DNA of 64,000 nucleotides from CAZEAN01 sp964510225 (GTDB lineage Bacteria > Planctomycetota > Planctomycetia > Isosphaerales > Isosphaeraceae), in NCBI GenBank assembly GCA_964510225.1, contig CAZEAN010000008.1, positions 18,155 through 82,154 on the forward strand, given 5' to 3'. Shown here piece after piece: positions 27,497 through 35,769 of this stretch. Every line of letters begins with the position of its first letter. The stretch's first letter is position 1. The notes beneath the pieces are model-generated. The model searched no databases. It saw only the letters and a list, made by a program, of their open reading frames with translations, and was not told the origin of the DNA. The translations under genes and the position numbers were made by a program.

Positions 27497-28750
27497 CCAA
27501 GGATTGAGGATCCCGTAATAGCTGTAGACCATCCCAATGAGACAGAAACCGACCACGAGGAGCTTCCAAGCCCCGAATCGGAGTCGCTCTAACCCCCCGA
27601 TTGTGAAGAAGAAGGCGATCGGGGTTATCGCGAGTAGGTGTCTGGTACCGAATGAGGCGCCTGAAAAATCAGTCCGACGGACTCCATAACTATAGTACCA
27701 AACAAGTACAACTATGTTGATAAAAACGAGGACTGCGAGCGGTCTTAGCGCATCGCGTCGCCCGAGTCCGAGCAGGATGAGGCCGATCGGAGTGAGGAAG
27801 AGGATCGGCGTGATCGTCAGCCACCCTTGGGGACCCACGAGAAACTCCAGGAGGAACCAGATCCGTGGGCTTTCATCAATAAATTGCCCTGCAGTTGACT
27901 TCCAATATGACCCGTCGAATTCAATCGCTTCAGGATAGAATTCGACGGGCAACGGGGAACCTGTCACTGATGACTGGAGCACGACGTGAAGGAGCAACGG
28001 CGGGATCGTTCCGATCAGGAATCCCATCCCCGCATTCCTTGATTTCCTGAAGAGCCAGCCAGCGAGACCAATCCAGAACAAACCACCGGTCGGGAGGTCG
28101 ATCGTCGCTGCCAGGCTCACCAAGAAACCGACGAAGGACCAGCGAACGATCTTCGACCGGGAGTCGGAACGATCGAGCAAGACGAGTCCAACCCCAACCG
28201 TCACGAGACCTGCTGCAGGACTGTGGTTATTAAAGGTCACCCCATAGACTGGGAGCAGCGAACCAAGCCCAAAGAAGACCACTGCCAGGTCAGCAAACCA
28301 CCGAGGGACCTCGACCGTCTGTAACATCCGACGGAGAGCGTTGATTCCCAATGCGGATGGGAGCCCAACAAGGGTAGTCACAAGGAGGAAGTTAACCAGA
28401 TGGAGCGACTCAATCCCGCCACTCATCCGGTAACCCAATCGCTCGACTGGAAAGTAAATGAGCGCACCGAGTGCCGATAATACTGGGGGCTTGTCAGAGT
28501 AAAGATGCCCTCGAAACTTCGCGAGGTCAGGAGTCCCGCTGGGACCGAGGAGAGGTGAGTCCTCGATGATCAACGTTCCCCGTTCGACAATCGACTCGAT
28601 CGTCATGTAGCGTGACCAGACGTTCCCACTGTGTCGGATCGGCCCGACCCAAGTCAGGCCACCGAGGAGCACCAGGTAGAGAATTCCGGGGAGAATCGAA
28701 CGCCAGAGACGGATTGGTTGTCGGACAGTCAACGGCTCCGTCGATCCCAT
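27413..28750 (-). CDS. Polytopic membrane protein, GT39/GT-C-like
   Basis: 445 residues with about eleven hydrophobic helices. A long first outer loop holds SGNVWSRYMTIESIVERG and FRGHLYSDKPPVLSALGAL. The DKPP motif in the second half of this loop is the counterpart of the N/D-KPP-G motif of GT39/ArnT enzymes, so a GT-C glycosyltransferase using a lipid-linked sugar is the best guess. The catalytic acidic pair is less clear than in the neighbouring genes. It is tail-to-tail with the GT4 gene (84-base overlap) and divergent from the next GT39 gene. Confidence 0.65.
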   Translation of the reverse strand: MGSTEPLTVRQPIRLWRSILPGILYLVLLGGLTWVGPIRHSGNVWSRYMTIESIVERGTLIIEDSPLLGPSGTPDLAKFRGHLYSDKPPVLSALGALIYFPVERLGYRMSGGIESLHLVNFLLVTTLVGLPSALGINALRRMLQTVEVPRWFADLAVVFFGLGSLLPVYGVTFNNHSPAAGLVTVGVGLVLLDRSDSRSKIVRWSFVGFLVSLAATIDLPTGGLFWIGLAGWLFRKSRNAGMGFLIGTIPPLLLHVVLQSSVTGSPLPVEFYPEAIEFDGSYWKSTAGQFIDESPRIWFLLEFLVGPQGWLTITPILFLTPIGLILLGLGRRDALRPLAVLVFINIVVLVWYYSYGVRRTDFSGASFGTRHLLAITPIAFFFTIGGLERLRFGAWKLLVVGFCLIGMVYSYYGILNPWSRVETRNEPALILLQRFVLYPYSSYRR

Positions 28751-28831
28751 GAATTGACCTCAGACCGTTACGATAGAAAAACCCAGAGAGTGGGAAGCCT
28801 TGATCCGAATCCTATCAGGTGGAGGTCCCTG

Positions 28832-30529
28832 GTGGCCATTGGTCTTGCTGCTTGGCTCCGATCATCCCTGTTGATCCTCAGTCTTTTCATCATTGTCGCG
28901 TTTGCTGCCTGGTGGCGTGGCCACACGGTCGCCCCAGCGATCCAGAAGGCCTTTGGTACAGCTCCTTGGCCAGTGGTCCGTGGCTCGATCGAGCCGCTTG
29001 ATTGCGACGAGGCCGCCTACGGCTACATGGGACGTCGGCTCCTCGAAGGCGACCTGCTCTACCAAGATCTGAGCGAGAACAAGCCTCCGCTCGGCTACTG
29101 GCTCTACGCGACCGCTGAGGCAATCGGTGGGCCGTCCGAACTCACAATCCGACTCATGCCGATTGCCTTTGTGCTGCCAACTGTCGCGCTGATCTGGTGG
29201 ATCGGGCTCCGATTGGGTGGTCCCCTTAGTGCCGTCCTCGGAGGACTCCTCTATGCGATTTTGAGTTGTGATCCGTTCATCTACGGGAACGGATCACAAT
29301 TGAATCTACAAGTCAATCTCTTCGCGACAGCAAGTTTGGCCGCTTTCATTGCGAGTCGAGAATCAACTGATGCGCAACGCCTCTGGTTAGTACTCTCCGG
29401 GATGATGATCGGTCTGGCAACGCTGGTGAAACAAATCTCGGTAATCTATCTCGTGATCTTAATTCCAGCTCTACTTATCCCGACTTCCCAAGCTCAAGAG
29501 AACAGATCCCGTTGGCAACGATTGAAGCTCATTAGTATCCATCTCCTAGGATTCTTAGGGCCGATCGGTCTCACCGGAATCCTCCTCGCGCTCCAGGGGA
29601 ATCTTTGGGTTGCGGTCGACGACATCGTTACCTTTGGCAAGGCACTGGCAACCGATCTCGAACCAGGACCCGACAACCAACCAACGCCACTCCGATGGCT
29701 GACGGGCCGTGCTGATCCGAATGGCGAACTCCCACCGCCGTTTGGAACGACCGACTATGTGGTCTGGTGGGCCAAGGGCTCCTGGCCAATCTGGCTGATC
29801 ATGCCTGGAGTCCTGATTTGGCTCCTCGTCTCCCAACCGCGCGCTGAGCGATCGCTTATTGTGGCTTGGCTCGGGTGCTCACTTATCCAAGTGATTTTGC
29901 CTGGCTTATATTGGGTTCACTATTATCTTCTCCTCGGACCAGCGGCTGCGCTAGGAATTGGTCTCACCGTCGGGGACCTCGGTCAAAGTCTGATCCGCCG
30001 AGGAATTCGGTTGACCAACCTCGTCCCTGGAATCTTTTTGATCGCGGGGATCGGAGGACTCGTCTTTCTTCAGACGACCTCGTATCTTCTCGTTCCGTCA
30101 GAAGAGTTGACCATCCGTCATAAGGGTGGCCGCCAATGGGTAGCCTACCGCAATCTTGCCGAGGAGATTAAGGCGAGGACCCAAACGCTCGATGATCCTG
30201 AACTCTTGGTCTGGGGTTGGCAAAGTCCCTTGCTCTTTTATTCGGGACTCGATGCACCGTCACGTCATCATTTCACCAATGATTTGATGCGGGAACATGC
30301 CACAGACCCAAATCATCCTGTTGTTGGTCCGCGAGTCCGCGAACTGTTGAAGGACCTCGACCAGAGACGGCCAGAACTGGTCCTTGCGGGGTACGAGCCG
30401 TTCCCGGCACTTCATGACTGGCTCAAGGCTCACTATCGACCATCCCAGTTGGTTGGCTTTGCTCCGGACGGCCGAGGTCTCTGGGTCCGCCAAGACTATT
30501 GGAGTGCGTTTGAAGCGGCCGAACGCTGA
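28832..30529 (+). CDS. GT39/ArnT-like polytopic glycosyltransferase
   Basis: 565 residues from the GTG at 28832 (read MAIGLAAWLRSSLLILSLF). This start has AGGTGGAGG a few bases upstream; the frame is open back to 28631, but that part overlaps the divergent neighbour and is hydrophilic, unlike the family. LDCDEAAYGYMGRRLLEGDLLYQ and ENKPPLGYW are the two outer-loop motifs of GT39 enzymes (acidic DE pair and NKPPLGYW). About eleven membrane helices precede a soluble C-terminal domain. It probably moves a sugar from polyprenyl phosphate to a surface lipid or protein. The end overlaps the convergent GT4 gene by 107 bases. Confidence 0.85.
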   Translation: MAIGLAAWLRSSLLILSLFIIVAFAAWWRGHTVAPAIQKAFGTAPWPVVRGSIEPLDCDEAAYGYMGRRLLEGDLLYQDLSENKPPLGYWLYATAEAIGGPSELTIRLMPIAFVLPTVALIWWIGLRLGGPLSAVLGGLLYAILSCDPFIYGNGSQLNLQVNLFATASLAAFIASRESTDAQRLWLVLSGMMIGLATLVKQISVIYLVILIPALLIPTSQAQENRSRWQRLKLISIHLLGFLGPIGLTGILLALQGNLWVAVDDIVTFGKALATDLEPGPDNQPTPLRWLTGRADPNGELPPPFGTTDYVVWWAKGSWPIWLIMPGVLIWLLVSQPRAERSLIVAWLGCSLIQVILPGLYWVHYYLLLGPAAALGIGLTVGDLGQSLIRRGIRLTNLVPGIFLIAGIGGLVFLQTTSYLLVPSEELTIRHKGGRQWVAYRNLAEEIKARTQTLDDPELLVWGWQSPLLFYSGLDAPSRHHFTNDLMREHATDPNHPVVGPRVRELLKDLDQRRPELVLAGYEPFPALHDWLKAHYRPSQLVGFAPDGRGLWVRQDYWSAFEAAER

Positions 30530-31685
30530 CTTCGGGGTCAGGTGTTACGCACTGGTGCTTGTTGGAGTCAATGACCGACTGATAACGAGCCCGAAGTGAG
30601 CCCATGATCCGCTCCCAGGTCCGTTCGTTGGCATCAAGCCTTGCCTTGATCGAGATCTGTTTCCGATGTTCATCATTGTGAACGAATGTCAGGAGCGCCT
30701 GGGCAAAGTCGTGAGGGCTTGCGTCAGGTGGCAGCACAGTACCCGTTTCTTGGTCTCGGACAATCTCCGAAGGCCCCCCTGCCCCGAGGATCACGGGGGG
30801 TAATCCCGAAGCCATTGCTTCCAACACAACATTCCCGAATGTCTCCGTGAGGCTCGCGAAGGCAAAGAGGTCGGCTGCGCTGTAGAGGTCGGCGAGTTCA
30901 TCCCCCGATCGGAATCCGACGAAGGTCGCCACGCCTTGCAGCTTTGCCTCCAACGTACTCCGTGCGGGACCATCTCCAACAATCACGATCCGGACCCGAG
31001 GAGCAGCGGCTGCGGCAATTCCAAGTGCTTCCGCGAGAAACTCTGTGTTTTTCTCTGCCGCAAGCCGACCGACATACGCCAGGAGGACATCGTCAGAATT
31101 GACCCCGAGACGTTTTCGGATTTCCGATCGCTGTGGACGATTAGGACGAAAAAGGCCCCCATCAACGCCTCGGGGCCAGAGGACCAGACGCTCGAAGCCT
31201 CGACTTTCGAGATCCTTGATGGTTGTTTGAGAAGGAACGTATGTTTCGATTGTCTGATTGTGGAACCAGCGTAAATAGCGCCAGATAATTCCCCGCGCCC
31301 AACCAATCCGGTAGTGCGAGGAATATTGATCAAAGTTGGTGTGAAAACTGGAGACGACCGGGGTCCCCATCGCGGAAGCGAACTTCAGGACCGCAAAACC
31401 CAGTGAGGCCTCGGTCGCAATGTGTATGAGGTCTGGGCGGAAGGACCTGATCGCCTTCCGGACCCCTCGGTACGGCGGAACCGGAAGATGGACCTCTCGG
31501 TAGAAGGGGACCCGGACGGAGGGGACCAGGTTGTCTTGCTCACTCTCGGCCTCGGCTCCGTAGTTTGGATGGATCAATTGAACATCGTCGCCAGTCTCCC
31601 TGAGGACCCTTGCCAATTGCGACAACGTCCGCGAGACACCGTTCACTTGGGGGAAGTAGGTCTCGCTAACAATTGTGATCCGCAT
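30423..31685 (-). CDS. GT4-family glycosyltransferase
   Basis: 420 residues from the ATG at 31685 (MRITIVSETYFPQVNGVSRTL); an ATG at 31781 adds 32 residues with no family match. N-terminal motif FPQVNGVSRTLSQLARVL and VVSSFHTNFDQYSSHY are typical of the diacylglycerol or mannosyl GT4 group (MgtA/PimB-like). The donor domain has LLAYVGRLAAEKNTEFLAEAL, IVIVGDGPARSTLE and FASLTETFGNVVLEAMASGLPPV with the E-x7-E pattern. The last ~50 residues, Ser/Pro/Gln-rich, have no family counterpart, and the final ~35 are antisense to the GT39 gene end; the natural stop may have been lost. A GDP- or UDP-sugar donor is likely. Confidence 0.86.
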   Translation of the reverse strand: MRITIVSETYFPQVNGVSRTLSQLARVLRETGDDVQLIHPNYGAEAESEQDNLVPSVRVPFYREVHLPVPPYRGVRKAIRSFRPDLIHIATEASLGFAVLKFASAMGTPVVSSFHTNFDQYSSHYRIGWARGIIWRYLRWFHNQTIETYVPSQTTIKDLESRGFERLVLWPRGVDGGLFRPNRPQRSEIRKRLGVNSDDVLLAYVGRLAAEKNTEFLAEALGIAAAAAPRVRIVIVGDGPARSTLEAKLQGVATFVGFRSGDELADLYSAADLFAFASLTETFGNVVLEAMASGLPPVILGAGGPSEIVRDQETGTVLPPDASPHDFAQALLTFVHNDEHRKQISIKARLDANERTWERIMGSLRARYQSVIDSNKHQCVTPDPEVSVRPLQTHSNSLGGPRDLGRPEQSQPTGMVDSEP

Positions 31686-31985
31686 GGTCACACTTTTACC
31701 TGATGATCGTTCTCGGATCGCGGCGCTCGATGATCGCTCCGTGAAATCTAGAACGACCCCAATGCCTTCTATTGTGCTCACTTACCATTATCCTATCAGC
31801 TTATCGATAAGTCGGACATTCTGAGATTCTTGTACCGTTCTGTGTTCGGGAACACCTGATCGGAACGAACGGCCCCGGCGTCTTTCTCTCAAGAGCAAAC
31901 GCTGACTTGAACTCAACCTTTTGGTCCCTGATGATGAGTCAATCCTACGTACGATGGATCAAACCGCTGCACTGAGGACTGGAAC
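31686..31985. promoter_or_regulatory. 300-base divergent region with a 12-bp palindrome
   Basis: No gene is supported between the divergent GT4 and aldolase genes. CTTATCGATAAG at 31800-31811 is a perfect palindrome and is well placed for an operator, but its size allows chance. Confidence 0.3.
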
Positions 31986-32783
31986 GTGAAGAAGAACCCT
32001 GTCAAACGTGCGCTGAAGGAGGGGAAACCTCAGGTCGGCACCTGGCTCTCGATGGGGAGTATTGTCGGTGCTCGGTTCCTCGGTCGAGCCGGACTCCCTT
32101 GGCTCACTGTCGATATGGAGCATTCGCACACGGATCTCCAGACCGCCGCTCTCCTATTTGGCGCCATCGCGGACGCAGGCTGCACACCACTTGTCCGGAT
32201 CCCTTGCTGCCGACACGACTTGATTAAGACTGTCCTCGACTGCGGCGCGATGGGGATCGTGGTCCCGATGGTGATGACGCCCGAAGAAGCCGAGACCGCC
32301 GTTGCTGCATGCAAGTACCCCCCGGTTGGCAATCGGTCACTCGGGGGATCGCTCCACGCGCTGAATTACGGCACCGATCCGGGAACCTATTACGCCAACG
32401 CCGATGACGAGATCTTGATCGTCATCCAGACCGAACACATTGATGCTGTCGATCGTGCCGAGGAAATCTACTCAGTCCCCGGAATCGATGCCGTCTTCGT
32501 CGGGCCGAACGATCTCGCTGCTTCGCTCCGGAAGGAACGTGGGGTTGCACCCAGTAAAGAGTTGATGGAGACAACACTCCAGCGGATCAGAGAGACGGCG
32601 GCACGTTGCCAGGTTCCTTCTGGACTCCATGTTCAGAGTATCGAAGCTGCGGAACGTCGGATTGAAGAAGGTTGGCAGTTTATCGCGATCGCGAGTGAAC
32701 TCGCCCTGATGCTTCGGAAGGTATCCGAGATCGCTGCTCGCTTTCACCCCGACTCTGCCCCAGACGAAATCGCCAAATATTAG
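31986..32783 (+). CDS. HpcH/HpaI family aldolase
   Basis: 265 residues from a GTG at 31986 (read MKKNPVKRALKEGKPQVGTWLSM). Class II pyruvate aldolase type that splits or forms 4-hydroxy-2-oxo acids with a divalent metal. Active-site elements of HpaI can be placed: His in DMEHSHTD, Arg in LVRIPCC, metal Glu in IQTEHIDAV and Asp in VFVGPNDLAASL. GVMGI-like CGAMGIVVPMV and KYPPVGNRSLGG are also as in the family. Acceptor aldehyde unknown. Followed after 30 bases by the convergent MaoC gene. Confidence 0.88.
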   Translation: MKKNPVKRALKEGKPQVGTWLSMGSIVGARFLGRAGLPWLTVDMEHSHTDLQTAALLFGAIADAGCTPLVRIPCCRHDLIKTVLDCGAMGIVVPMVMTPEEAETAVAACKYPPVGNRSLGGSLHALNYGTDPGTYYANADDEILIVIQTEHIDAVDRAEEIYSVPGIDAVFVGPNDLAASLRKERGVAPSKELMETTLQRIRETAARCQVPSGLHVQSIEAAERRIEEGWQFIAIASELALMLRKVSEIAARFHPDSAPDEIAKY

Positions 32784-32812
32784 AGGGCGCTGCTCCGTCA
32801 ACCAATCCGGCA

Positions 32813-33253
32813 TCAGTTGTCTTCTGAATCTTTCTGATCAGATCCTCGAGCCACAAGCGTCTGGGTCGAGCCTTCTTGAACCACTTGGTCATTCTGGTTC
32901 AAGACCCGACGGCCCCAAGTGACAAGCGCTCGGCGGCCTCGACCCGTCGGCTCGATGGCGCGGATCGTGGTCTCGACGCGGATCGTGTCACCGGGGAAAA
33001 TTGGATGATGAAATGACCATTCCAGGATTTTCACGAACGCCACCGTTTGGACGCTTGGAGCATGAGTCCCTAACCCACTCGCGATCGAGAGCCCAAGGAG
33101 ACCGTGCGCGATAACCTGGCCGAAGGGGCCCGACGCGGCCGCGGCATGATCAACATGGACCGGATTGAAGTCGCCGGAGAGACCTGCAAAAAGCGTAATC
33201 TCCGCCTGGGTAATCGTCCTTGCGGAACTGATCCAAACATCATCCACATTCAT
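32813..33253 (-). CDS. MaoC-like hot-dog hydratase/dehydratase
   Basis: 146 residues from the ATG at 33253 (MNVDDVWISSARTITQ); the frame can also start at 33283. The hydratase 2 motif is clear: GDFNPVHVDHAAAASGPFGQVIAHG, with the catalytic Asp and His. The family hydrates or dehydrates 2-enoyl-CoA compounds, or has an oxidation-like role in acyl chain metabolism. A following TVAFVKILEWSFHHPIFPGDTI strand set completes the single hot-dog domain. The Asp/Glu-rich C-terminus is short. Convergent with the aldolase gene and divergent from the ANTAR regulator; substrate unknown. Confidence 0.85.
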   Translation of the reverse strand: MNVDDVWISSARTITQAEITLFAGLSGDFNPVHVDHAAAASGPFGQVIAHGLLGLSIASGLGTHAPSVQTVAFVKILEWSFHHPIFPGDTIRVETTIRAIEPTGRGRRALVTWGRRVLNQNDQVVQEGSTQTLVARGSDQKDSEDN

Positions 33254-33520
33254 ATCCCGATATCCCAAAGAATTAGCTTTCATTTTATCTTGGATTTAAT
33301 TTGAATACTGAAGTCGGGTGGTTTTTTGGAGACACGATCGTACGGTCGCTTGAAGTGAAAGGGATCGCACTCGATAATATCACGAGTCAGGGAACCGGAT
33401 GAGGTCATCCGCCAATACTTTTTTCAATTGAGTCAACTGTACGTGATCAGAATACGATCCCGCGAGCGTGATACTACGATCGACAGCCCTAGCCATCAAC
33501 CCGCCGGAGGTTCTGGCGCA

Positions 33521-34090
33521 ATGAAAGTACTGATCGCGGATGACGATCGTCGGTTATCTGCCGGGCTTCAGCAATTACTCACACGGATGGATTATGAAAT
33601 CGCTGCTGTCGCCGAAGACGGTCAGCGCGCAATCGATCTCTGTCGGCGGACCTTGCCCGACATCGCAATTCTCGACATTGAAATGGCCGGACTCGACGGG
33701 CTCGCCGCAGCGCGACAGATCGCTGAAGATCCGGGAACTCCCGTGATCATCCTCACCGCTCACGGTCAGCCAGAGCTGGTCGATGCCGCAATCAAGGAAG
33801 GGGCGGCCCAGTATCTCCTCAAGCCCGTCACCGGCGCGGCACTGAATGCGGCGATCAAACTCGCTGTCGCGAAATCCCGAGAATTGTCTCAATACCGGAA
33901 ACGGAACGAAGAACTCGAAGCAAGCCTCCGTGAACGCAAGTTGATTGAAAAAGCAAAAGGCATCATCATGCGACGACGAAATCTCACTGAAGAGGAGGCT
34001 TATCGGTTCCTCCAGCGTGAGAGTCAAGATCGCCGCGAGTCAATGGCGAAGTTGGCTGAAATGATCGTTTCAGCAAGCGAATTACTGTAA
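33521..34090 (+). CDS. ANTAR-domain response regulator (RNA-binding antiterminator type)
   Basis: 189 residues from the ATG at 33521 (MKVLIADDDRRLSAGL), with CCGGAGG about ten bases upstream; the frame is open to 33428 but lacks a family match there. The receiver domain has the acidic pair in ADDD, phospho-acceptor Asp52 (ILDIEMAG), Thr79 and Lys101. A short coiled-coil linker (RKRNEELEASLRERKLIEKAK) leads into the ANTAR domain (about 128-185) with GIIMRRRNLTEEEAYRFLQ. ANTAR proteins bind dual-hairpin RNA and prevent transcription termination, usually once phosphorylated. A histidine kinase is nearby on the other strand; the direct downstream partner is a pseudokinase-like protein. Confidence 0.92.
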   Translation: MKVLIADDDRRLSAGLQQLLTRMDYEIAAVAEDGQRAIDLCRRTLPDIAILDIEMAGLDGLAAARQIAEDPGTPVIILTAHGQPELVDAAIKEGAAQYLLKPVTGAALNAAIKLAVAKSRELSQYRKRNEELEASLRERKLIEKAKGIIMRRRNLTEEEAYRFLQRESQDRRESMAKLAEMIVSASELL

Positions 34091-34171
34091 AAACGATTTA
34101 GTATAAAAACGATTGATTTACTTGTAATCCAGCGCCCTGATAAACAGACTGTATTCTCAAGGATTCCAAGA

Positions 34172-34960
34172 ATGCACGGAAGCTCCCACTCTCTAGGGGA
34201 AGACCCGAGACCCAAACCAACTGCGGGATCTCGGAGTCAAGCTCTCCTAGATATTACAAGTGCAATGAAATCAAACTTAGAGCTACCCATTAGTACAATC
34301 CACAACCATTTAAGAGAATATGCCAAAACGAAAAGCGAAACGCTTGACCAACACTTCTCCAACATCATTAGCACTTGCTCTGACATTTTATGCTTGAACC
34401 AGCGATTTGTTGGATTCTTACACCAACTCAAGCAGCTTCCCACGCCAGAACCTGCTCAAGTACGGGTCGACGAACTTCTTGTTCAACTGGATCACGAGTT
34501 GCTCCCGGTTGCGCTCCGCCGTGGCGTCATTTGGAGCTACTCAGCGCAGGGGCCTCTGCAGCATCTCTATGTGGATCCTCGCCTCTGTTTCGACGCCATC
34601 GTTGAAGCAGCGCGACTCGCGATTGATTCCGCAGCTCCCGGTGATTCCGTAACAGTCGACGTCGTCCAGAATCGTTCGTCAGTATTCCGTCTGACAACGA
34701 CAGCACTTGAGCTAATTGCGGGGCTCGAAGAGTTCGTCGAGGACCCACTCTTTAACAGCAACGATTGCTTAAGCGTTCCTGGGACTGATCCTGGATCACG
34801 GTTTGCTCTGATACAGGAACGTGTCGCTCTCGTTGGAGGTTCCTTGATGCTGAAGACAGATCCCGATGGAAAAATCCGCACGCTGACCTTCACCTTTCGG
34901 GAGGCTCAGCGAGTGGTACCTTCCTCCGAAGCTGACGGGGCGGAATCTACAGGTAAATAG
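34172..34960 (+). CDS. Degenerate histidine-kinase-like protein (probable pseudokinase)
   Basis: 262 residues, no membrane segment. The layout follows a small histidine kinase: a helical pair (about 25-90) in the place of a dimerisation domain and a GHKL-like ATP-binding fold (about 100-250). The key residues are missing: the N-box region reads FDAIVEAARLAIDSA, with no Asn, and there is no DxGxG; only the helix after the lost G2 box (GSRFALIQERVALVGGSLML) is recognisable. The phospho-His context is also absent. It lies 81 bases after the ANTAR regulator and ends 55 bases inside the convergent kinase gene. A sensor or scaffold lacking catalysis is the likely role; phosphorelay by another mechanism is possible. 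Confidence 0.6.
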   Translation: MHGSSHSLGEDPRPKPTAGSRSQALLDITSAMKSNLELPISTIHNHLREYAKTKSETLDQHFSNIISTCSDILCLNQRFVGFLHQLKQLPTPEPAQVRVDELLVQLDHELLPVALRRGVIWSYSAQGPLQHLYVDPRLCFDAIVEAARLAIDSAAPGDSVTVDVVQNRSSVFRLTTTALELIAGLEEFVEDPLFNSNDCLSVPGTDPGSRFALIQERVALVGGSLMLKTDPDGKIRTLTFTFREAQRVVPSSEADGAESTGK

Positions 34961-35652
34961 GTGAGCCGGACGCTCGTACCTTTGTTAGGATCACTTTTGA
35001 TCGCCAGTGCTCCGCGATGTCGGCGCCAAATCACACTGACTAGTGCAAGTCCGATCCCTTGATGAAGCTCCCTCGGCTTCGTTGTAAAAAAAGCTTCGAA
35101 AATATGTTCAAGGACTTCGGGTGTGATGCCCACGCCATTGTCCTCGATCACAAGAGTCATCGCTTCTGGCGACTCTTGTTCTGAATAGACACTGATTCGA
35201 CCATACGAGTCTGGAAGTGCTTCGACGGCATTCTCTAGGAGTGCTTCGAGCATCGCTCGGAGCATCGACGCATCTCCCTCGATAGGGCGGAGTCGCTCCA
35301 AGTCGATAGCCCACTCAATCGCTGAAGTCGGCTCCTCGGGATAACGCGAGCGGATTTCCTCCACGACCTTCGTAACAAGTCCAGAAAAATCAACAACTGT
35401 TTTTTCAAAACGTGCGTGCGGTCGTAAGAAGTCAACATAACGTCGCATTAGCTGAGACGCCGCCATTGCCACTTCGATCATGAGGTCGGTTTGCTCGGCG
35501 ATCTCAAATGGGTCCGTCGAATCGCGTAGGTTCTCTGCATAACTAACAATTGTACCATATGCGTTGATGAGCGAATGTCCAACACTTGAACTCAAATGCG
35601 CTACTGCCGCCTGAAACTCAAGGCCCTTGATCCGCTCAATCTCTCGGCTCAT
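34906..35652 (-). CDS. Soluble sensor histidine kinase
   Basis: 248 residues from the ATG at 35652 (MSREIERIKGLEFQAAVAH); the longer start at 35679 adds nine residues. The dimerisation helix contains SSVGHSLINAYGTIV with His26 as likely phosphosite. The ATP-binding domain is complete: N-box LLENAVEALPD, G1 IEDNGVGIT, F-box FEAFFTTKP and G2 QGIGLALV. No membrane segment and no separate sensor domain are visible, so input must come through a partner. Its C-terminus overlaps the pseudokinase gene tail-to-tail. The best inferred substrate is the adjacent ANTAR receiver. Confidence 0.85.
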   Translation of the reverse strand: MSREIERIKGLEFQAAVAHLSSSVGHSLINAYGTIVSYAENLRDSTDPFEIAEQTDLMIEVAMAASQLMRRYVDFLRPHARFEKTVVDFSGLVTKVVEEIRSRYPEEPTSAIEWAIDLERLRPIEGDASMLRAMLEALLENAVEALPDSYGRISVYSEQESPEAMTLVIEDNGVGITPEVLEHIFEAFFTTKPRELHQGIGLALVSVIWRRHRGALAIKSDPNKGTSVRLTYLPVDSAPSASEEGTTR

Positions 35653-35769
35653 GATCAGTCCCCAAGCGCTGCTGAACAAAAGAGTTTCAGACCAGCGCCA
35701 TTAGTGCTTCCTGGAGGCCAACGGGGGCCCTCAGATCAAGATTCTCGCTCAAATCAACAGTGGACTTTA

